DNA of 64,000 nucleotides from Nocardia shimofusensis NBRC 100134 (GCF_001613125.1 NZ_BDBT01000022.1:1-64000), one strand, 5' to 3'; numbered from the stretch's first letter, positions 49,004 to 58,089 are shown. The notes: generated from the sequence alone by a model not told the origin. Numbers and translations: made by a program.

Positions 49004-51076
49004 ATGCGCAAGGCTGTCACCGGAACTCGCCCGGCGGGAATGGATCGTCGAACTCTGCTGGCCCGCACCGGCATCACGACGGCCGCGCTCGCGGTCGCGG
49101 GATCGGTCTCCTCCGGCCGCGCCGCCACGGCATCGGCCGCCCCCACTGCCGGATACCGGGTCGGCGCCGGTATCTCCGACCTCACCGGCCCGGCCGCCGA
49201 GTGCGGCATGATGGGCTACTCCCAGCTCGGTCAGGACACCGCGGGCATCCATTTGCGCCCCAGGGCGCGCGCCTACGTGTTCGAGGCGGGCGGCGAGCGC
49301 GTGGTATTCGCGGTCGCCGAGAACGGCATGATCTTCCAGTCGGTACATCGTGGCGTGTTGCTCGAACTCGCCCGCCGCTACGGCGATCTCTACACCGAGC
49401 GCAACGTCCTGCTCACCTCTACCCACTCGCACGCCTGCTGCGGCGGTTCCAGCCACGACTACGCCTACAACTTGTCGATCCTGGGCTTCCAGCAGCAGGT
49501 CTACGACGCCGAGGTGAACGGCATCGTGGAGGCCGTCGCCGCCGCGCACGACGACCTCGGCCCGGCCACGCTGGCACTCGGGCGGGCCGAACTGCACGAC
49601 GCGAGCGTGAACCGTTCCCGCATCGCCTTCGACCGGAATCCGGCCGCCGACACTGAGCACTTCCCCGGCGCCATCGATCCGGCCGTCACCGCGCTGGCGA
49701 TCGACAAGGGCGGCAGGCGGGTCGGCGCGATCACCTGGTTCGCCACCCACAACACCTCGATGACCAACGAGAACCGGCTGATCAGCTCGGACAACAAGGG
49801 CTACGCCTCGTTCGCGCACGAGCACCTCGACCACGGCGTCCGCTATCTCGACGGACGACCGGATTTCATCGCCGCCTTCGCCCAGACCAACGCGGGCGAC
49901 ATGTCGCCCAACCTGAATCTGAACCCGGGCTCGGGACCGACCGAGAACGAGTTCGACAACACCCGCATCATCGGCGAGCGTCAGTACACGGCATCGACAT
50001 CCGCGCTGGCGGCCGCGCGGCCGATCAGCGGTCCGGTCGGCGCCCTGCTGTGCTATATCGACCTGGCCGACACCGCGGTGGACGGTCGGTTCACTCCCGA
50101 CGGGCAGCCTCGCCGCACCGCGACCGCCGCCGCGGGCGTCTCGCTGATCGCCGGCAGCGTCGAGGACGGCCCCGGCCTGCCCGGCAGTCCCGTCCCGGAG
50201 GGCGTGCGCAATCCGATGATCGACGCGCTCGGCGATCCCGGGCAGCCCGTACCCTCCTGGCTCGCGGACGCGCAGGCGCCCAAGGTGATCGCCGCGCCGC
50301 TGGGCTTGTTGCCGCCGGTGCCGTGGGTGCCCAGCGTGGTGCCGATCCAGCTGATGCGGATCGGAGAGCTGTATCTGGCGGCGGCGGGCGGCGAGTTCAC
50401 CATCGTCGCCGGTCTGCGGGTGCGCCGCGCGGTCGCCGCGGCGCTCGGGGTCGACCCGGAGCAGGTGTTGATGCAGGGCTACGCGAACGCCTACCACCAG
50501 TACGTGACCACGCCCGAGGAGTACGACGCCCAGCAGTACGAGGGCGGCTCCACCCTCTACGGCCGCTACACCCTGCCCGCCTACCTGCAGGAATTCACGC
50601 GGCTGGCAACGGCATTCGCGGCGGGCGCGGGAATCGATCGCGGCCCCGCACCGCGCGAGGTGTCCGGGCCGCAGCCGAACTTCGTGCCCGCGCCCGGCCC
50701 GGACGCCGCCCCGGCGGGCCGCGCGTTCGGCGACGTGCTCGTCCAGCCCGCCGGGTCGTACGCGCCGGGCGCGCAGGCTGCGGTCGAATTCGTCTCGGCG
50801 CACCCCAAACACAATCCGCGCCGCAACGGCACCTTCCTCGAGATCCAGCGCCGCGACGGCGACCGCTGGGTGCGGGTCGCCAACGAGGGGGAGTGGGCGG
50901 TGCGCTTCTACTGGAGCAAACGCGGCGCGGCCGAATCGGTCGCCCGTTTCACCTGGGACATCCCCGCCGATGCCCGCGCGGGCCGATACCGCTTCGTGCA
51001 CTTCGCCGACCAGCTCACCACCGGTGGTGCGCTGCGTCCGTTCACCGGCACCAGCGAGGAGTTCACCATCGGCTGA
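49004..51076 (+). CDS. secreted neutral/alkaline ceramidase
   Basis: A 690-residue enzyme of the neutral ceramidase family, which splits ceramide into sphingosine and fatty acid. The start has a Tat-like signal (MDRRTLLARTGITTAALAVAG). Family blocks are YRVGAGISDLTGP, GYSQLGQDTAGIHLRPRARA, the zinc ligands in TSTHSHACCGG, WFATHNTSMTNENRLISSDNKGYA, FAQTNAGDMSPNL, and the C-terminal immunoglobulin-like domain. AAAGGGAGGA lies just before the ATG at 49004. Since this organism is unlikely to make sphingolipids, host or environmental lipids are the presumed substrate. Confidence 0.93.
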   Translation: MRKAVTGTRPAGMDRRTLLARTGITTAALAVAGSVSSGRAATASAAPTAGYRVGAGISDLTGPAAECGMMGYSQLGQDTAGIHLRPRARAYVFEAGGERVVFAVAENGMIFQSVHRGVLLELARRYGDLYTERNVLLTSTHSHACCGGSSHDYAYNLSILGFQQQVYDAEVNGIVEAVAAAHDDLGPATLALGRAELHDASVNRSRIAFDRNPAADTEHFPGAIDPAVTALAIDKGGRRVGAITWFATHNTSMTNENRLISSDNKGYASFAHEHLDHGVRYLDGRPDFIAAFAQTNAGDMSPNLNLNPGSGPTENEFDNTRIIGERQYTASTSALAAARPISGPVGALLCYIDLADTAVDGRFTPDGQPRRTATAAAGVSLIAGSVEDGPGLPGSPVPEGVRNPMIDALGDPGQPVPSWLADAQAPKVIAAPLGLLPPVPWVPSVVPIQLMRIGELYLAAAGGEFTIVAGLRVRRAVAAALGVDPEQVLMQGYANAYHQYVTTPEEYDAQQYEGGSTLYGRYTLPAYLQEFTRLATAFAAGAGIDRGPAPREVSGPQPNFVPAPGPDAAPAGRAFGDVLVQPAGSYAPGAQAAVEFVSAHPKHNPRRNGTFLEIQRRDGDRWVRVANEGEWAVRFYWSKRGAAESVARFTWDIPADARAGRYRFVHFADQLTTGGALRPFTGTSEEFTIG

Positions 51077-51089
51077 GCCGAGCCGGAAC

Positions 51090-51329
51090 TCAGAGCCCGG
51101 TCTGCGCGCCCTTGTCGCCGCGACGGGCCCCACGCCGCTGGACCAGGAAGATCACCAGCGCCAGCCCGCCGACGAGCACCCCCATCGCACAGACGGGGCG
51201 GACCGACTCCCAGCGTTCCCCACCCGCCCACACGACGATCGAGGCGAGCACCCACAACGCGATGCCGACGGCGAGCACGGGTCGGGGATCGGTCAGGCGC
51301 GCCGGGATCTGCGGTACTTCGGGGGTCAC
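51090..51329 (-). CDS. DUF2530-family small membrane protein
   Basis: A 79-residue protein with two membrane segments (VLAVGIALWVLASIVVWAGG and VCAMGVLVGGLALVIFLVQRR) and a basic tail, as in the DUF2530 family (Rv0879c position). The function is unknown. TACCCT lies six bases before the GTG start on the minus strand, so it may be leaderless. It is divergent from the MarR gene, repeating the order Rv0879c-Rv0880 of M. tuberculosis. Confidence 0.8.
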   Translation of the reverse strand: MTPEVPQIPARLTDPRPVLAVGIALWVLASIVVWAGGERWESVRPVCAMGVLVGGLALVIFLVQRRGARRGDKGAQTGL

Positions 51330-51378
51330 CGCCCCAGGGTAGCGGGGCGAACACGCGCAGCGTCCAGGACGCTTCCCG

Positions 51379-51384
51379 TATCGT
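51379..51384 (+). promoter_or_regulatory. -10 element TATCGT, leaderless start of the MarR gene
   Basis: TATCGT ends seven bases before GTG 51392 and no ribosome site is seen. Confidence 0.5.
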
Positions 51385-51391
51385 TTGGCGG

Positions 51392-51829
51392 GTGACGACG
51401 CCTTCGGATGTGAGAGCCCTGGCCGGCGAGTTGTCGCTGGCGGTGGTCCGGCTCACGCGACATCTCCGCGGCCGCCGCGCCGATTCACCGGTTTCGCTGA
51501 CCCAACTGTCCGCACTCGCGGCCCTGCGCCGCGACGGGGCGATGACGCCGGGCATGCTGGCCGCCAGGGAACGTGTCCAACCGCCCTCGATGACCAGGGT
51601 GATCGCTTCGCTGTCGGATATGAAGCTGGTGGAGCGACAGCCGCATCCGACCGATGGGCGTCAGATCATCGTCTCGCTGTCCGATGCGGGCCTGGCGGTG
51701 CTCGCCGACGAGGCCAGCGCCCGTGAGGCCTGGATGACCGAGCAACTGTCCACGCTGTCGGAGGCTCAGCTCGATGTGCTGAGCGAGGCCGTCGCGATCA
51801 TCAAGCAGATCGTCGCTGAATCCGAATAA
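51392..51829 (+). CDS. MarR-family regulator (Rv0880-like)
   Basis: A 145-residue winged-helix regulator. The recognition region is SLTQLSALAALRRDGAMTPGMLAARERVQPPSMTRVIASL over residues 35-75. The wing is VERQPHPTDGRQIIVSLSDAG, and helices for dimer contact sit at both ends. It resembles Rv0880. The targets are unknown; the divergent membrane protein gene is a candidate. Its 3' end runs into a short direct repeat. Confidence 0.88.
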   Translation: MTTPSDVRALAGELSLAVVRLTRHLRGRRADSPVSLTQLSALAALRRDGAMTPGMLAARERVQPPSMTRVIASLSDMKLVERQPHPTDGRQIIVSLSDAGLAVLADEASAREAWMTEQLSTLSEAQLDVLSEAVAIIKQIVAESE

Positions 51830-51861
51830 GGGGCCGAATCCGAATAAGGGCCGAATCCGAG
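51817..51861. repeat. short direct repeats at the 3' end of the MarR gene
   Basis: The segment TCCGAATAAGGGGCCGAA recurs almost at once as TCCGAATAAGGGCCGAA, followed by a third partial TCCGAG. The first copy includes the MarR stop codon, so slippage could shift the downstream spacing but not the protein. Confidence 0.7.
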
Positions 51862-51879
51862 ACCTCCGGCCCGCCGTGC

Positions 51880-52293
51880 TCAGCGCCCTCCGAAAGCCTG
51901 GTCGGTGTCGACGATTTCGCGTCCCAGCGGGAACAGCGACAGCGGGATGAACTTCAGATTCGCCCACCCGAACGGGATGCCGATGATCGAGACGAACAGC
52001 GGGATGCTGGTGAGGAGGTGCCCGATCGCCAGCCACCAGCCGGCGACGACGAACCAGATGATGTTGCCGATCAGCGAGCCCGCGCCCGCGCCGGGCTTCT
52101 CCACCGTCGTACGCCCGAACGGCCACAGCACATAGACCGCGATGCGGAACGAGGCGATCCCGAACGGGATGGTGACGATCAGGACGCAACAGATGATGCC
52201 GGCGACGATGTAGCCCAGCGCCATCCAGAATCCCGCGAAGATCAACCACAGGATGTTGAGCACCAACTGAATCGGCTTCACGCACACCAGCAT
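51880..52293 (-). CDS. YccF-family membrane protein
   Basis: A 137-residue protein with two duplicated YccF domains. Each has a long hydrophobic hairpin followed by a conserved IPFG(I/W)A motif (TIPFGIASFRIAVYVLWPFG, then IGIPFGWANLKFIPLSLFPLG). The function of the family is unknown. The ATG at 52293 has GGAAG upstream. It lies between the MarR gene and the RNA methylase gene, on the opposite strand to both. Confidence 0.88.
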   Translation of the reverse strand: MLVCVKPIQLVLNILWLIFAGFWMALGYIVAGIICCVLIVTIPFGIASFRIAVYVLWPFGRTTVEKPGAGAGSLIGNIIWFVVAGWWLAIGHLLTSIPLFVSIIGIPFGWANLKFIPLSLFPLGREIVDTDQAFGGR

Positions 52294-52385
52294 GCCAGCT
52301 TCCGGCGCGGCACGCCGTAGGCCCAGGTCGCCGTGGTCGTGTGGCCGCCGCCGCGGTGCCCCGCGCGGTCCGGCAGGATGGGCGG

Positions 52386-53189
52386 GTGGCCCAAGTGATC
52401 GACGTGGACGACCCGGCCGACCCGCGGGTCGACGATTTCCGAGACCTGTCGAACGCCGACCGCCGCCCCGACCTGCCCGGTCGCAAGGGGCTGGTGATCG
52501 CCGAGGGCGTGGTCGTCGTGCAGCGCATGCTGAATTCGCGGTTCACCCCGAGCGCCCTGCTCGGCGTCGGACGGCGTCTGGACGAGCTCGCCGACGATCT
52601 CGCCCGCGTCGACGTGCCCTGCTACCGGACCGACGCGCACACGATGGCCCAGATCGTCGGCTTCCACCTCAACCGGGGCGTGCTCGCCGTCGCCCCGCGC
52701 CCCGCGGAACCGAGCGTGCCCGAGGTGCTGGCCGGGGCGCGCACGGTCGCGGTGCTCGAGGGCGTCAACGATCACGAGAACCTGGGCTCGATGTTCCGCA
52801 ATGCCGCCGGGCTCGGCGTCGACGCCATCCTGTTCGGGGAGCGCTGCTCGGACCCGCTCTACCGGCGCTCGGTGCGGGTGTCGATGGGGCATGTGCTGCG
52901 GGTGCCGTTCGCTCGGCTGTCCGCCTGGCCGCAGGATCTGGAAACGTTGCGCGCGGCCGGTTTCCAGCTCATCGCCCTGACCCCGAACCCGGCCGCGGCG
53001 AACCTGGCCACCGCCATGACCGGTGAGCGGGTGGCCCTGCTGCTCGGCGCGGAAGGCCCCGGCCTCACCGAGGAGACCATGCGGGCCTGCGACGTCCGGG
53101 CCCGCATTCCGATGACGCCGGGCACCGATTCGCTCAATGTCGCCACCGCCGCCGCGATGGCCTTCTACGAACGGGTCCGCAACTCGTGA
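52386..53189 (+). CDS. TrmH/SpoU-family RNA 2'-O-methyltransferase (Rv0881-like)
   Basis: A 267-residue SPOUT-fold methyltransferase. The C-terminal trefoil-knot motifs are visible: VLEGVNDHENLGSMFRNAAGLGVD (motif 1), LLLGAEGPGLTEE (motif 2) and IPMTPGTDSLNVATAAAMAFYE (motif 3). It should methylate ribose in rRNA or tRNA; the site is unknown. The start is GTG 52386, with CAGGAT six bases upstream, so it is probably leaderless. The stop overlaps the next start (GTGA). Confidence 0.9.
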   Translation: MAQVIDVDDPADPRVDDFRDLSNADRRPDLPGRKGLVIAEGVVVVQRMLNSRFTPSALLGVGRRLDELADDLARVDVPCYRTDAHTMAQIVGFHLNRGVLAVAPRPAEPSVPEVLAGARTVAVLEGVNDHENLGSMFRNAAGLGVDAILFGERCSDPLYRRSVRVSMGHVLRVPFARLSAWPQDLETLRAAGFQLIALTPNPAAANLATAMTGERVALLLGAEGPGLTEETMRACDVRARIPMTPGTDSLNVATAAAMAFYERVRNS

Positions 53190-53518
53190 GGGGGGACAAC
53201 GTGGTCGATCATTCGCCCGACGATCCGTACCGGTCCGTGCCGCCGGTGCGCGACCCCACGCCGTGGGCGGCCGGGATCACCGTCGCCGTGCTCGTCGCCC
53301 TCCTCGCGACGGTGGCGGTCTACGCCTTCGGCTCGGCACTGGGCGAGGTGCATCCGCTGCTGGCGTTGCTCATCAATGTCGTGGCGGTCGGCGGCGCTGC
53401 GCCCACGGCCTGGCGGTGGCGGCACACGCCGGTCACCCGGTGGGTGCTGCTCGGCTGCGCGGCGGGCGTGGCACTCGGCTGGTTCGGGCTGATACTTGCC
53501 GGACTCGCCGCCCTGTGA
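53186..53518 (+). CDS. DUF2537-family small membrane protein (Rv0882-like)
   Basis: A 110-residue protein with three hydrophobic segments (GITVAVLVALLATVAVYAFG, LLALLINVVAVGGAAP, WVLLGCAAGVALGWFGLILAGL). It matches the small transmembrane protein that follows the SpoU gene in M. tuberculosis. Its GTG overlaps the upstream stop by 4 bases, so the two are translated together. The function is unknown. Confidence 0.82.
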   Translation: MRGDNVVDHSPDDPYRSVPPVRDPTPWAAGITVAVLVALLATVAVYAFGSALGEVHPLLALLINVVAVGGAAPTAWRWRHTPVTRWVLLGCAAGVALGWFGLILAGLAAL

Positions 53519-53641
53519 AGGCTGTGCACGGCTGTCCAGTGGGCTGAACAGGCCACGCCGGTCCGGCCTGCGTGTCGGAGTAGCGCCGATACGGGCGTGT
53601 CGGTGCTGATCGCCGACCCGTGGCGGGGCGAGCGCGACGGC

Positions 53642-54526
53642 TCAGTCGGTCCGGGTGGCCTCGCGCAGCCAGCCGAGCAGGCCGCGCCGTTCCTTCTCCT
53701 GCGGCGCCGATCCGATCGACTCGGCCTCCGGCTCACGTCGTCGTGCGTCCGCGGGTACCTGGCCACGCGGCCCGATCGTCTGCTCGCGCGCCGCCCCGAC
53801 AGCGCGGGCTCGGGTAGCGAGGACGCGGCCACGCGGGCCCAGCGCTCGGTCCCGCGGATCGGGAGCGGGCTCGGGCGACTCGACAGGCGGATCCTTGGGG
53901 CTCAGCGTGAATCCGCACACCGCGATGTCGCGGGGGAGCAGCGCGTCTGCGACCAGCGGGGCGCGGTACTGGAAACCGAGCCATTCGCTGTTGGCCTCGT
54001 CGGCGAAATCCGGCGGGTCGAAGGGCAGGCACTGCGGGTCGGGGAGTTCGTCCGCGCGCCAGAGGACGGGGCGTTCACCGGCCCAGAACGGGCGCTCCCA
54101 CACCAGCGGCAGGCCCGCGTCGGCCAGGATCTTCATCCGGGAGGAGGAGAACCCGCGGCGGAATTCGCCGCGCTCCCAGTGCGCGAAGCTGCCCCAGCCC
54201 ATGCTCGCGTCGAACGACACCAGGTAGGTGTGCTCGGAGGCGAGCGGGCGGATGAGCAGTTCCGGCAGTGTCGTCGGGTCGGGCAGGCGGACCTGCCGGG
54301 AGCAGACCACGGTCAGGCCGGGATAGCAGCCGATGTAGATCTCGTCGTCGTCCGGGCCCGCGCAGCCTGCCAGTGTGCCGACCATCTTCGGCACGATCTC
54401 GTAGTCCTCGAACAACTGCTTGGCCAGCGCTTGTGCCGCTCCCGGGTCGGGATCGCGGTGTTCCCGCAGGACGGCCGCCGGATCATCGGCGTCGACGTAC
54501 CAGATCGTCGAGGCTGTGGACACCAT
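53642..54526 (-). CDS. conserved actinobacterial protein of unknown function
   Basis: A 294-residue protein. The first 210 residues form a conserved domain beginning STIWYVDADDPAAVLREHRDPD, with MVGTLAGCAGPDDDEIYIGCYPGLTVVCSRQV and SFDASMGWGSFAHWERGEFRRGFS. The last 80 residues are Arg- and Pro-rich and probably disordered. No signal peptide or catalytic motif is recognised. GGGAGGTG lies at a good distance before the ATG at 54526. It lies downstream of, and convergent with, the DUF2537 gene. Confidence 0.8.
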   Translation of the reverse strand: MVSTASTIWYVDADDPAAVLREHRDPDPGAAQALAKQLFEDYEIVPKMVGTLAGCAGPDDDEIYIGCYPGLTVVCSRQVRLPDPTTLPELLIRPLASEHTYLVSFDASMGWGSFAHWERGEFRRGFSSSRMKILADAGLPLVWERPFWAGERPVLWRADELPDPQCLPFDPPDFADEANSEWLGFQYRAPLVADALLPRDIAVCGFTLSPKDPPVESPEPAPDPRDRALGPRGRVLATRARAVGAAREQTIGPRGQVPADARRREPEAESIGSAPQEKERRGLLGWLREATRTD

Positions 54527-54680
54527 CTACCGGCACCTCCCGAGTGCTGAGCGAGTCGCTCCGCTAACTACCCGCTACCGTACGTTCCATCCGGCGATCG
54601 GGTGAATCGGATGGTGAAAATGTACTTCCAGCAGGTCGATACGGGGCCGAACCGGGTAGGCGTCGGTGTGTCCCCAGGGG

Positions 54681-55772
54681 TCAGTGGCCGGAGCTGCGCA
54701 CTCCCAGCAACACATCTTCCCAGGACGGCATCGGCGCTTTGCCGCGCTTGGTCCTGGCCGGCTTGGCCGCCGCCTTGGCGTCCTTCTCCTCGGGCGTGGC
54801 CTCGGCCGCGGGCGGCGTGACCGTGGGGGCCTTGGGGGTGGCCGCCTTGGCCGGAGCCTCGGCGGTCGGCGCGGGGGCGGCGATCTCGGCGGCCGGAGCG
54901 GCCTCGGGTGCGGTGGCGCCGTGCGATCCGCCGGTCGCGGGGGCGGCCGGGACCGGCGGTGTCACCGGCGCGGCCGGAACGGCAGTGGCCGGAATGGCCG
55001 GGGGCACCACGCCGCCGCCGGCTACCGCGCGCTTCTCGAAGTATTCCTCGACCACCGGCGCGGCCTGCTTGGCAGGGCGGGCGGGCGGCGCGGCGACATC
55101 GCGACGCGGCTCGAGTGCCGGATCCTGCGGTGTGGTCACGTCGATCTCGGGCTCGGACGGCAGGATCGTCGCCAGTCCACGCAGCGCGCGGCCGAAGTCG
55201 GGATCGATCAGATCCGAGGCCGGATCGTCGAGCGGGGACACCGAGCCGCCGTGCGCGTCCGGCTGGTAGCGCCAGTGCGCGGCGATCTCGGAACGTCCGT
55301 TCTGCCACTGCAACTGGGCGACCCAGAAGCCCTTCTCGTCCTTCCAGGCGTCCCACTCGGCGTTCTCCAGCGTGTGCCCGCGCTCGGTGAAGGCCGCGGT
55401 CACCACCTCGATGAGAGTCGCCACGGCGGGGCCGTCGGCGCGCACCGGGTGCGCCTTCTGGGCCAGTTCGGCCGCGCGGGCGCGCTCCAGCAACACCGGG
55501 TAGGCGAAGCGCTCCACGCGACTGGCGGGCATCCCGGATTCGGCGGTCACCTGCTCCACGGACGCACCGGCACGGATACGGGCCTGAATATCGCGAGGAC
55601 GCATAGACGCTTCCATTTCGATTTCGATCTGGCCGAACCGGGCAAGGTCGCCGCGCGCGGCGGCTCGGAGCTTGTCGTCCGCGGGAAGGCGGAACTTCTG
55701 ACCGGATTCGGTGTCGACACACACGATGTGCGTGGAGTCGGGCGTCACCCCGATCACACGAAGTTCACGCAC
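54681..55772 (-). CDS. sepH: septation protein SepH
   Basis: A 363-residue protein matching SepH, an actinobacterial stimulator of FtsZ assembly at division sites. It starts RELRVIGVTPDSTHIVCVDTESGQKFRLP (the DUF3071 domain). A helix-turn-helix-like segment, RPRDIQARIRAGASVEQVTAESGMPASRVERFAYPVL, follows over residues 55-95. The rest is a long Pro/Ala-rich disordered tail with a short conserved C-terminal motif (MPSWEDVLLG). The GTG at 55772 has a perfect AAGGAGGT upstream. The order sepH-serC is that of M. tuberculosis Rv0883c-Rv0884c. Confidence 0.93.
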   Translation of the reverse strand: MRELRVIGVTPDSTHIVCVDTESGQKFRLPADDKLRAAARGDLARFGQIEIEMEASMRPRDIQARIRAGASVEQVTAESGMPASRVERFAYPVLLERARAAELAQKAHPVRADGPAVATLIEVVTAAFTERGHTLENAEWDAWKDEKGFWVAQLQWQNGRSEIAAHWRYQPDAHGGSVSPLDDPASDLIDPDFGRALRGLATILPSEPEIDVTTPQDPALEPRRDVAAPPARPAKQAAPVVEEYFEKRAVAGGGVVPPAIPATAVPAAPVTPPVPAAPATGGSHGATAPEAAPAAEIAAPAPTAEAPAKAATPKAPTVTPPAAEATPEEKDAKAAAKPARTKRGKAPMPSWEDVLLGVRSSGH

Positions 55773-55950
55773 CGCTACCTCCTTATCGCGCCGACTCGCG
55801 ACACCGCCCACTGGTTCGCAACAGTAGTGCACACAACAGTGTCCTGGGGCAAGACACGCGGGCGGAAAATTCGGCGAAGTGGCGAAGAAGGCGCTAATGT
55901 TTGTGGATTTCGCAGCCGGGTGTCGCACGCCGAAATCCTCGAAAAACCTT

Positions 55951-55984
55951 GCAGCGCCGGACCGCTGGTGCGATCCGGCGCTGC
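55951..55984 (-). terminator. terminator after serC (second hairpin)
   Basis: A perfect 11-base stem (GCAGCGCCGGA with its complement). On the minus strand it is followed by AAGGTTTTT, so it should stop transcription from serC before sepH. Confidence 0.8.
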
Positions 55985-56004
55985 GGGAGGCGGCGTGTCT
56001 GTCC

Positions 56005-56038
56005 CTGTCCTCGTCCGGTGAAAACCAGACGAGGACAG
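56005..56038 (-). terminator. terminator after serC (first hairpin)
   Basis: A perfect 11-base stem (CTGTCCTCGTC with GACGAGGACAG) lies 9 bases after the serC stop, without a T-run. It forms a tandem pair with the hairpin at 55951-55984. Confidence 0.65.
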
Positions 56039-56047
56039 CGGGTGGGT

Positions 56048-57169
56048 TCAGAGCTGTCCGACGACCCAGTCGATGCTGCGGGTCAGCTGCGCGATGTCCT
56101 CGGGGTCGATGGCCGGGAACATGCCGACGCGCAACTGGTTGCGGCCCAGCTTGCGGTAGGGCTCGGTGTCGACGATGCCGTTGGCGCGCAGGATCTTCGC
56201 CACCTGGGCGGCGTCCACGCTGTCGGCGAAGTCGATGGTGCCCACGACCTGCGAGCGGTGCGCCGGGTCCACCACGTACGGGGTGGCGTATTCGCTGGCC
56301 TCGGCCCAGCTGTACAGGCGCGAGGAGGAATCGGCGGTGCGCTTGACCGCCCAGTCCAGGCCGCCGTTGCCGTTGAGCCACTCGATCTGGTCGGCGAACA
56401 GCAGCAGGGTGGCCAGCGCCGGGGTGTTGTAGGTCTGATCCTTGCTGCTGTTGTCGATGGCGACCGGCAGCGACAGGAATTCGGGGGTCCAGCGGCCGCT
56501 GGCCTTGATCTCCTCGACGCGGGCCAGCGCGGCGGGGCTCATCAGCGCGATCCACAGGCCGCCGTCGGCGGCGAAGCACTTCTGCGGCGCGAAGTAGTAC
56601 ACGTCGGCGTCGGCGATGTTCACCGGCAGTCCGCCCGCGCCCGAGGTGGCGTCGATGGCGATCAGCGCGTGCTCGGAGCCCGCGGGCCGCTGCACCGGGA
56701 TCGAGACGCCGGTGGAGGTCTCGTTGTGCGCCCAGCCGATGAGATCGGCCGAGGGGTCGGAGACCGGCTCGGGGGCGCTGCCCGGCTCGGCCTCGACCAC
56801 GATCGGGTCGCCGATGAACGGGTTGCCCTTCGCGACGGAGGCGAACTTGCTGGAGAACTCGCCGTTGGTCAGGTGCAGCGAGCGCTCACGGATGAGACCG
56901 AACGCGGCGGCGTCCCAGAAGGCGGTGGTGCCGCCGTTGCCGAGCACCACCTCGTAGCCGTCGGGCAGCGCGAACAGTTCACGCAGACCGGAGCGCACGC
57001 GGGCGACCACGTCCTTGACCGGCTTCTGCCGATGCGAGGTTCCGAACACCGAGGCGCCCACCCGCACGAGGGACTCGAGCTGCTCCGGGCGAACCTTGGA
57101 AGGGCCGCAGCCGAAGCGTCCGTCGGCGGGCTTGAGGTCGTCGGGGATGGTGGGGAACGCAGAGGTCAT
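56048..57169 (-). CDS. serC: phosphoserine aminotransferase
   Basis: A 373-residue PLP enzyme of the actinobacterial SerC type, which converts 3-phosphohydroxypyruvate to phosphoserine; it may also serve in pyridoxine synthesis. Visible are DGRFGCGPSKVRPEQL, VFGTSHRQKPVKD, VLGNGGTTAFWDAA, HNETSTGVSIPV, IAIDATSGAGG and the Schiff-base Lys in VYYFAPQKCFAADGGLW. The ATG at 57169 starts the usual MTSAFPTIP. It lies upstream of sepH but is separated from it by two terminators. Confidence 0.95.
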   Translation of the reverse strand: MTSAFPTIPDDLKPADGRFGCGPSKVRPEQLESLVRVGASVFGTSHRQKPVKDVVARVRSGLRELFALPDGYEVVLGNGGTTAFWDAAAFGLIRERSLHLTNGEFSSKFASVAKGNPFIGDPIVVEAEPGSAPEPVSDPSADLIGWAHNETSTGVSIPVQRPAGSEHALIAIDATSGAGGLPVNIADADVYYFAPQKCFAADGGLWIALMSPAALARVEEIKASGRWTPEFLSLPVAIDNSSKDQTYNTPALATLLLFADQIEWLNGNGGLDWAVKRTADSSSRLYSWAEASEYATPYVVDPAHRSQVVGTIDFADSVDAAQVAKILRANGIVDTEPYRKLGRNQLRVGMFPAIDPEDIAQLTRSIDWVVGQL

Positions 57170-57288
57170 GGCCACCAGGGTAAAGCGTGTCCGACCTGCC
57201 CGATCACAGCGGGTGGGGGTCGGCGTGGCGGGGACGGGCCGGGGTCGGGTCGAGCGTGTGACCGGTGTCGCACGAACTGTCCGGCGGC

Positions 57289-57294
57289 TAACGT
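57289..57294 (+). promoter_or_regulatory. -10 element TAACGT, leaderless start of the gene at 57303
   Basis: TAACGT ends eight bases before ATG 57303, with no ribosome site between. Confidence 0.45.
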
Positions 57295-57302
57295 ATCGGC
57301 TC

Positions 57303-58007
57303 ATGAGCAAGGCTGCAGCGAACTCCCGGTGGCGGCCACGCGACGGCCGTCCGCGCCACCGCCGTTCGGCCGGTCTCACCGCCGAGGCGCGGCGTGAACT
57401 CCTGCTGCGCGGCACTCCCGGCACGGCGATCGTGCTGGGAATCCGGCCGGTGCGGCGGCGCTCGGCGTGGCCATTCACCGGGCGGGGCGCGCCCCGGATG
57501 ACCGCCCGGCGACCGGGCAGCGACGATCGCGAACGGGTATTACGGGTGCGCGTTCGCCTCGACGGTGAACTGCCCTACGAGACGACCGTGCGCCAGCCCG
57601 TGACCCGCGCGGACCTGGCGTCCATGCGCCCCGGTGACACCGTGCTGTGCCGGGTCGATCCCGGTGACCCCACCCGCGTCGTGCTCTACCTCGTCGACAA
57701 CGGCGAGCAGGCGGCCACCAGTATGGCGCGCATCCTGCGCGACGGCCGCCGGGCCGAAGCGACCGTGCTGGCCGCCGCCCCGGTGGCCACCGACTACGCG
57801 GGCCGGGCCGACCCGGTGCTGCGCCTGGATCTGGAATTGCGGGCCTGGGACGAGCCGCGACCGTGGCGGGTCCGGATCACCCAGCCGGTGCCGCTGGCCG
57901 CGCTCGGGCTGGTCGATCTGGGCAGCCGGCTGCGGGTCGCGTTCTTCACCGTCGATCGCGGCGAGTCGGTCGCCGTCGACTGGACGGCGTCACTGACGGG
58001 CGACTGA
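57303..58007 (+). CDS. hypothetical actinobacterial protein
   Basis: A 234-residue soluble protein. The first 70 residues are basic and Arg-rich (RWRPRDGRPRHRRSAGLTAEARRELLLRG in part). They are followed by two beta-rich repeats of similar layout: RVRVRLDGELPYETTVRQPVTRADLASMRPGDTVLCRVDP and LDLELRAWDEPRPWRVRITQPVPLAALGLVDLGSRLRVAFF. The repeated LxLRVRLDG/RQPV/GDxVxCRVDP pattern suggests two copies of a small beta-barrel. No function is known. A terminator follows the gene. Confidence 0.75.
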   Translation: MSKAAANSRWRPRDGRPRHRRSAGLTAEARRELLLRGTPGTAIVLGIRPVRRRSAWPFTGRGAPRMTARRPGSDDRERVLRVRVRLDGELPYETTVRQPVTRADLASMRPGDTVLCRVDPGDPTRVVLYLVDNGEQAATSMARILRDGRRAEATVLAAAPVATDYAGRADPVLRLDLELRAWDEPRPWRVRITQPVPLAALGLVDLGSRLRVAFFTVDRGESVAVDWTASLTGD

Positions 58008-58089
58008 ACCGGCGAGCGGACAGGCCGCCCCGGCGGCTTGCCCGCGCTGGAATGTGACCGACTCGGGATGACCGGGGTGTGTCACGAGA

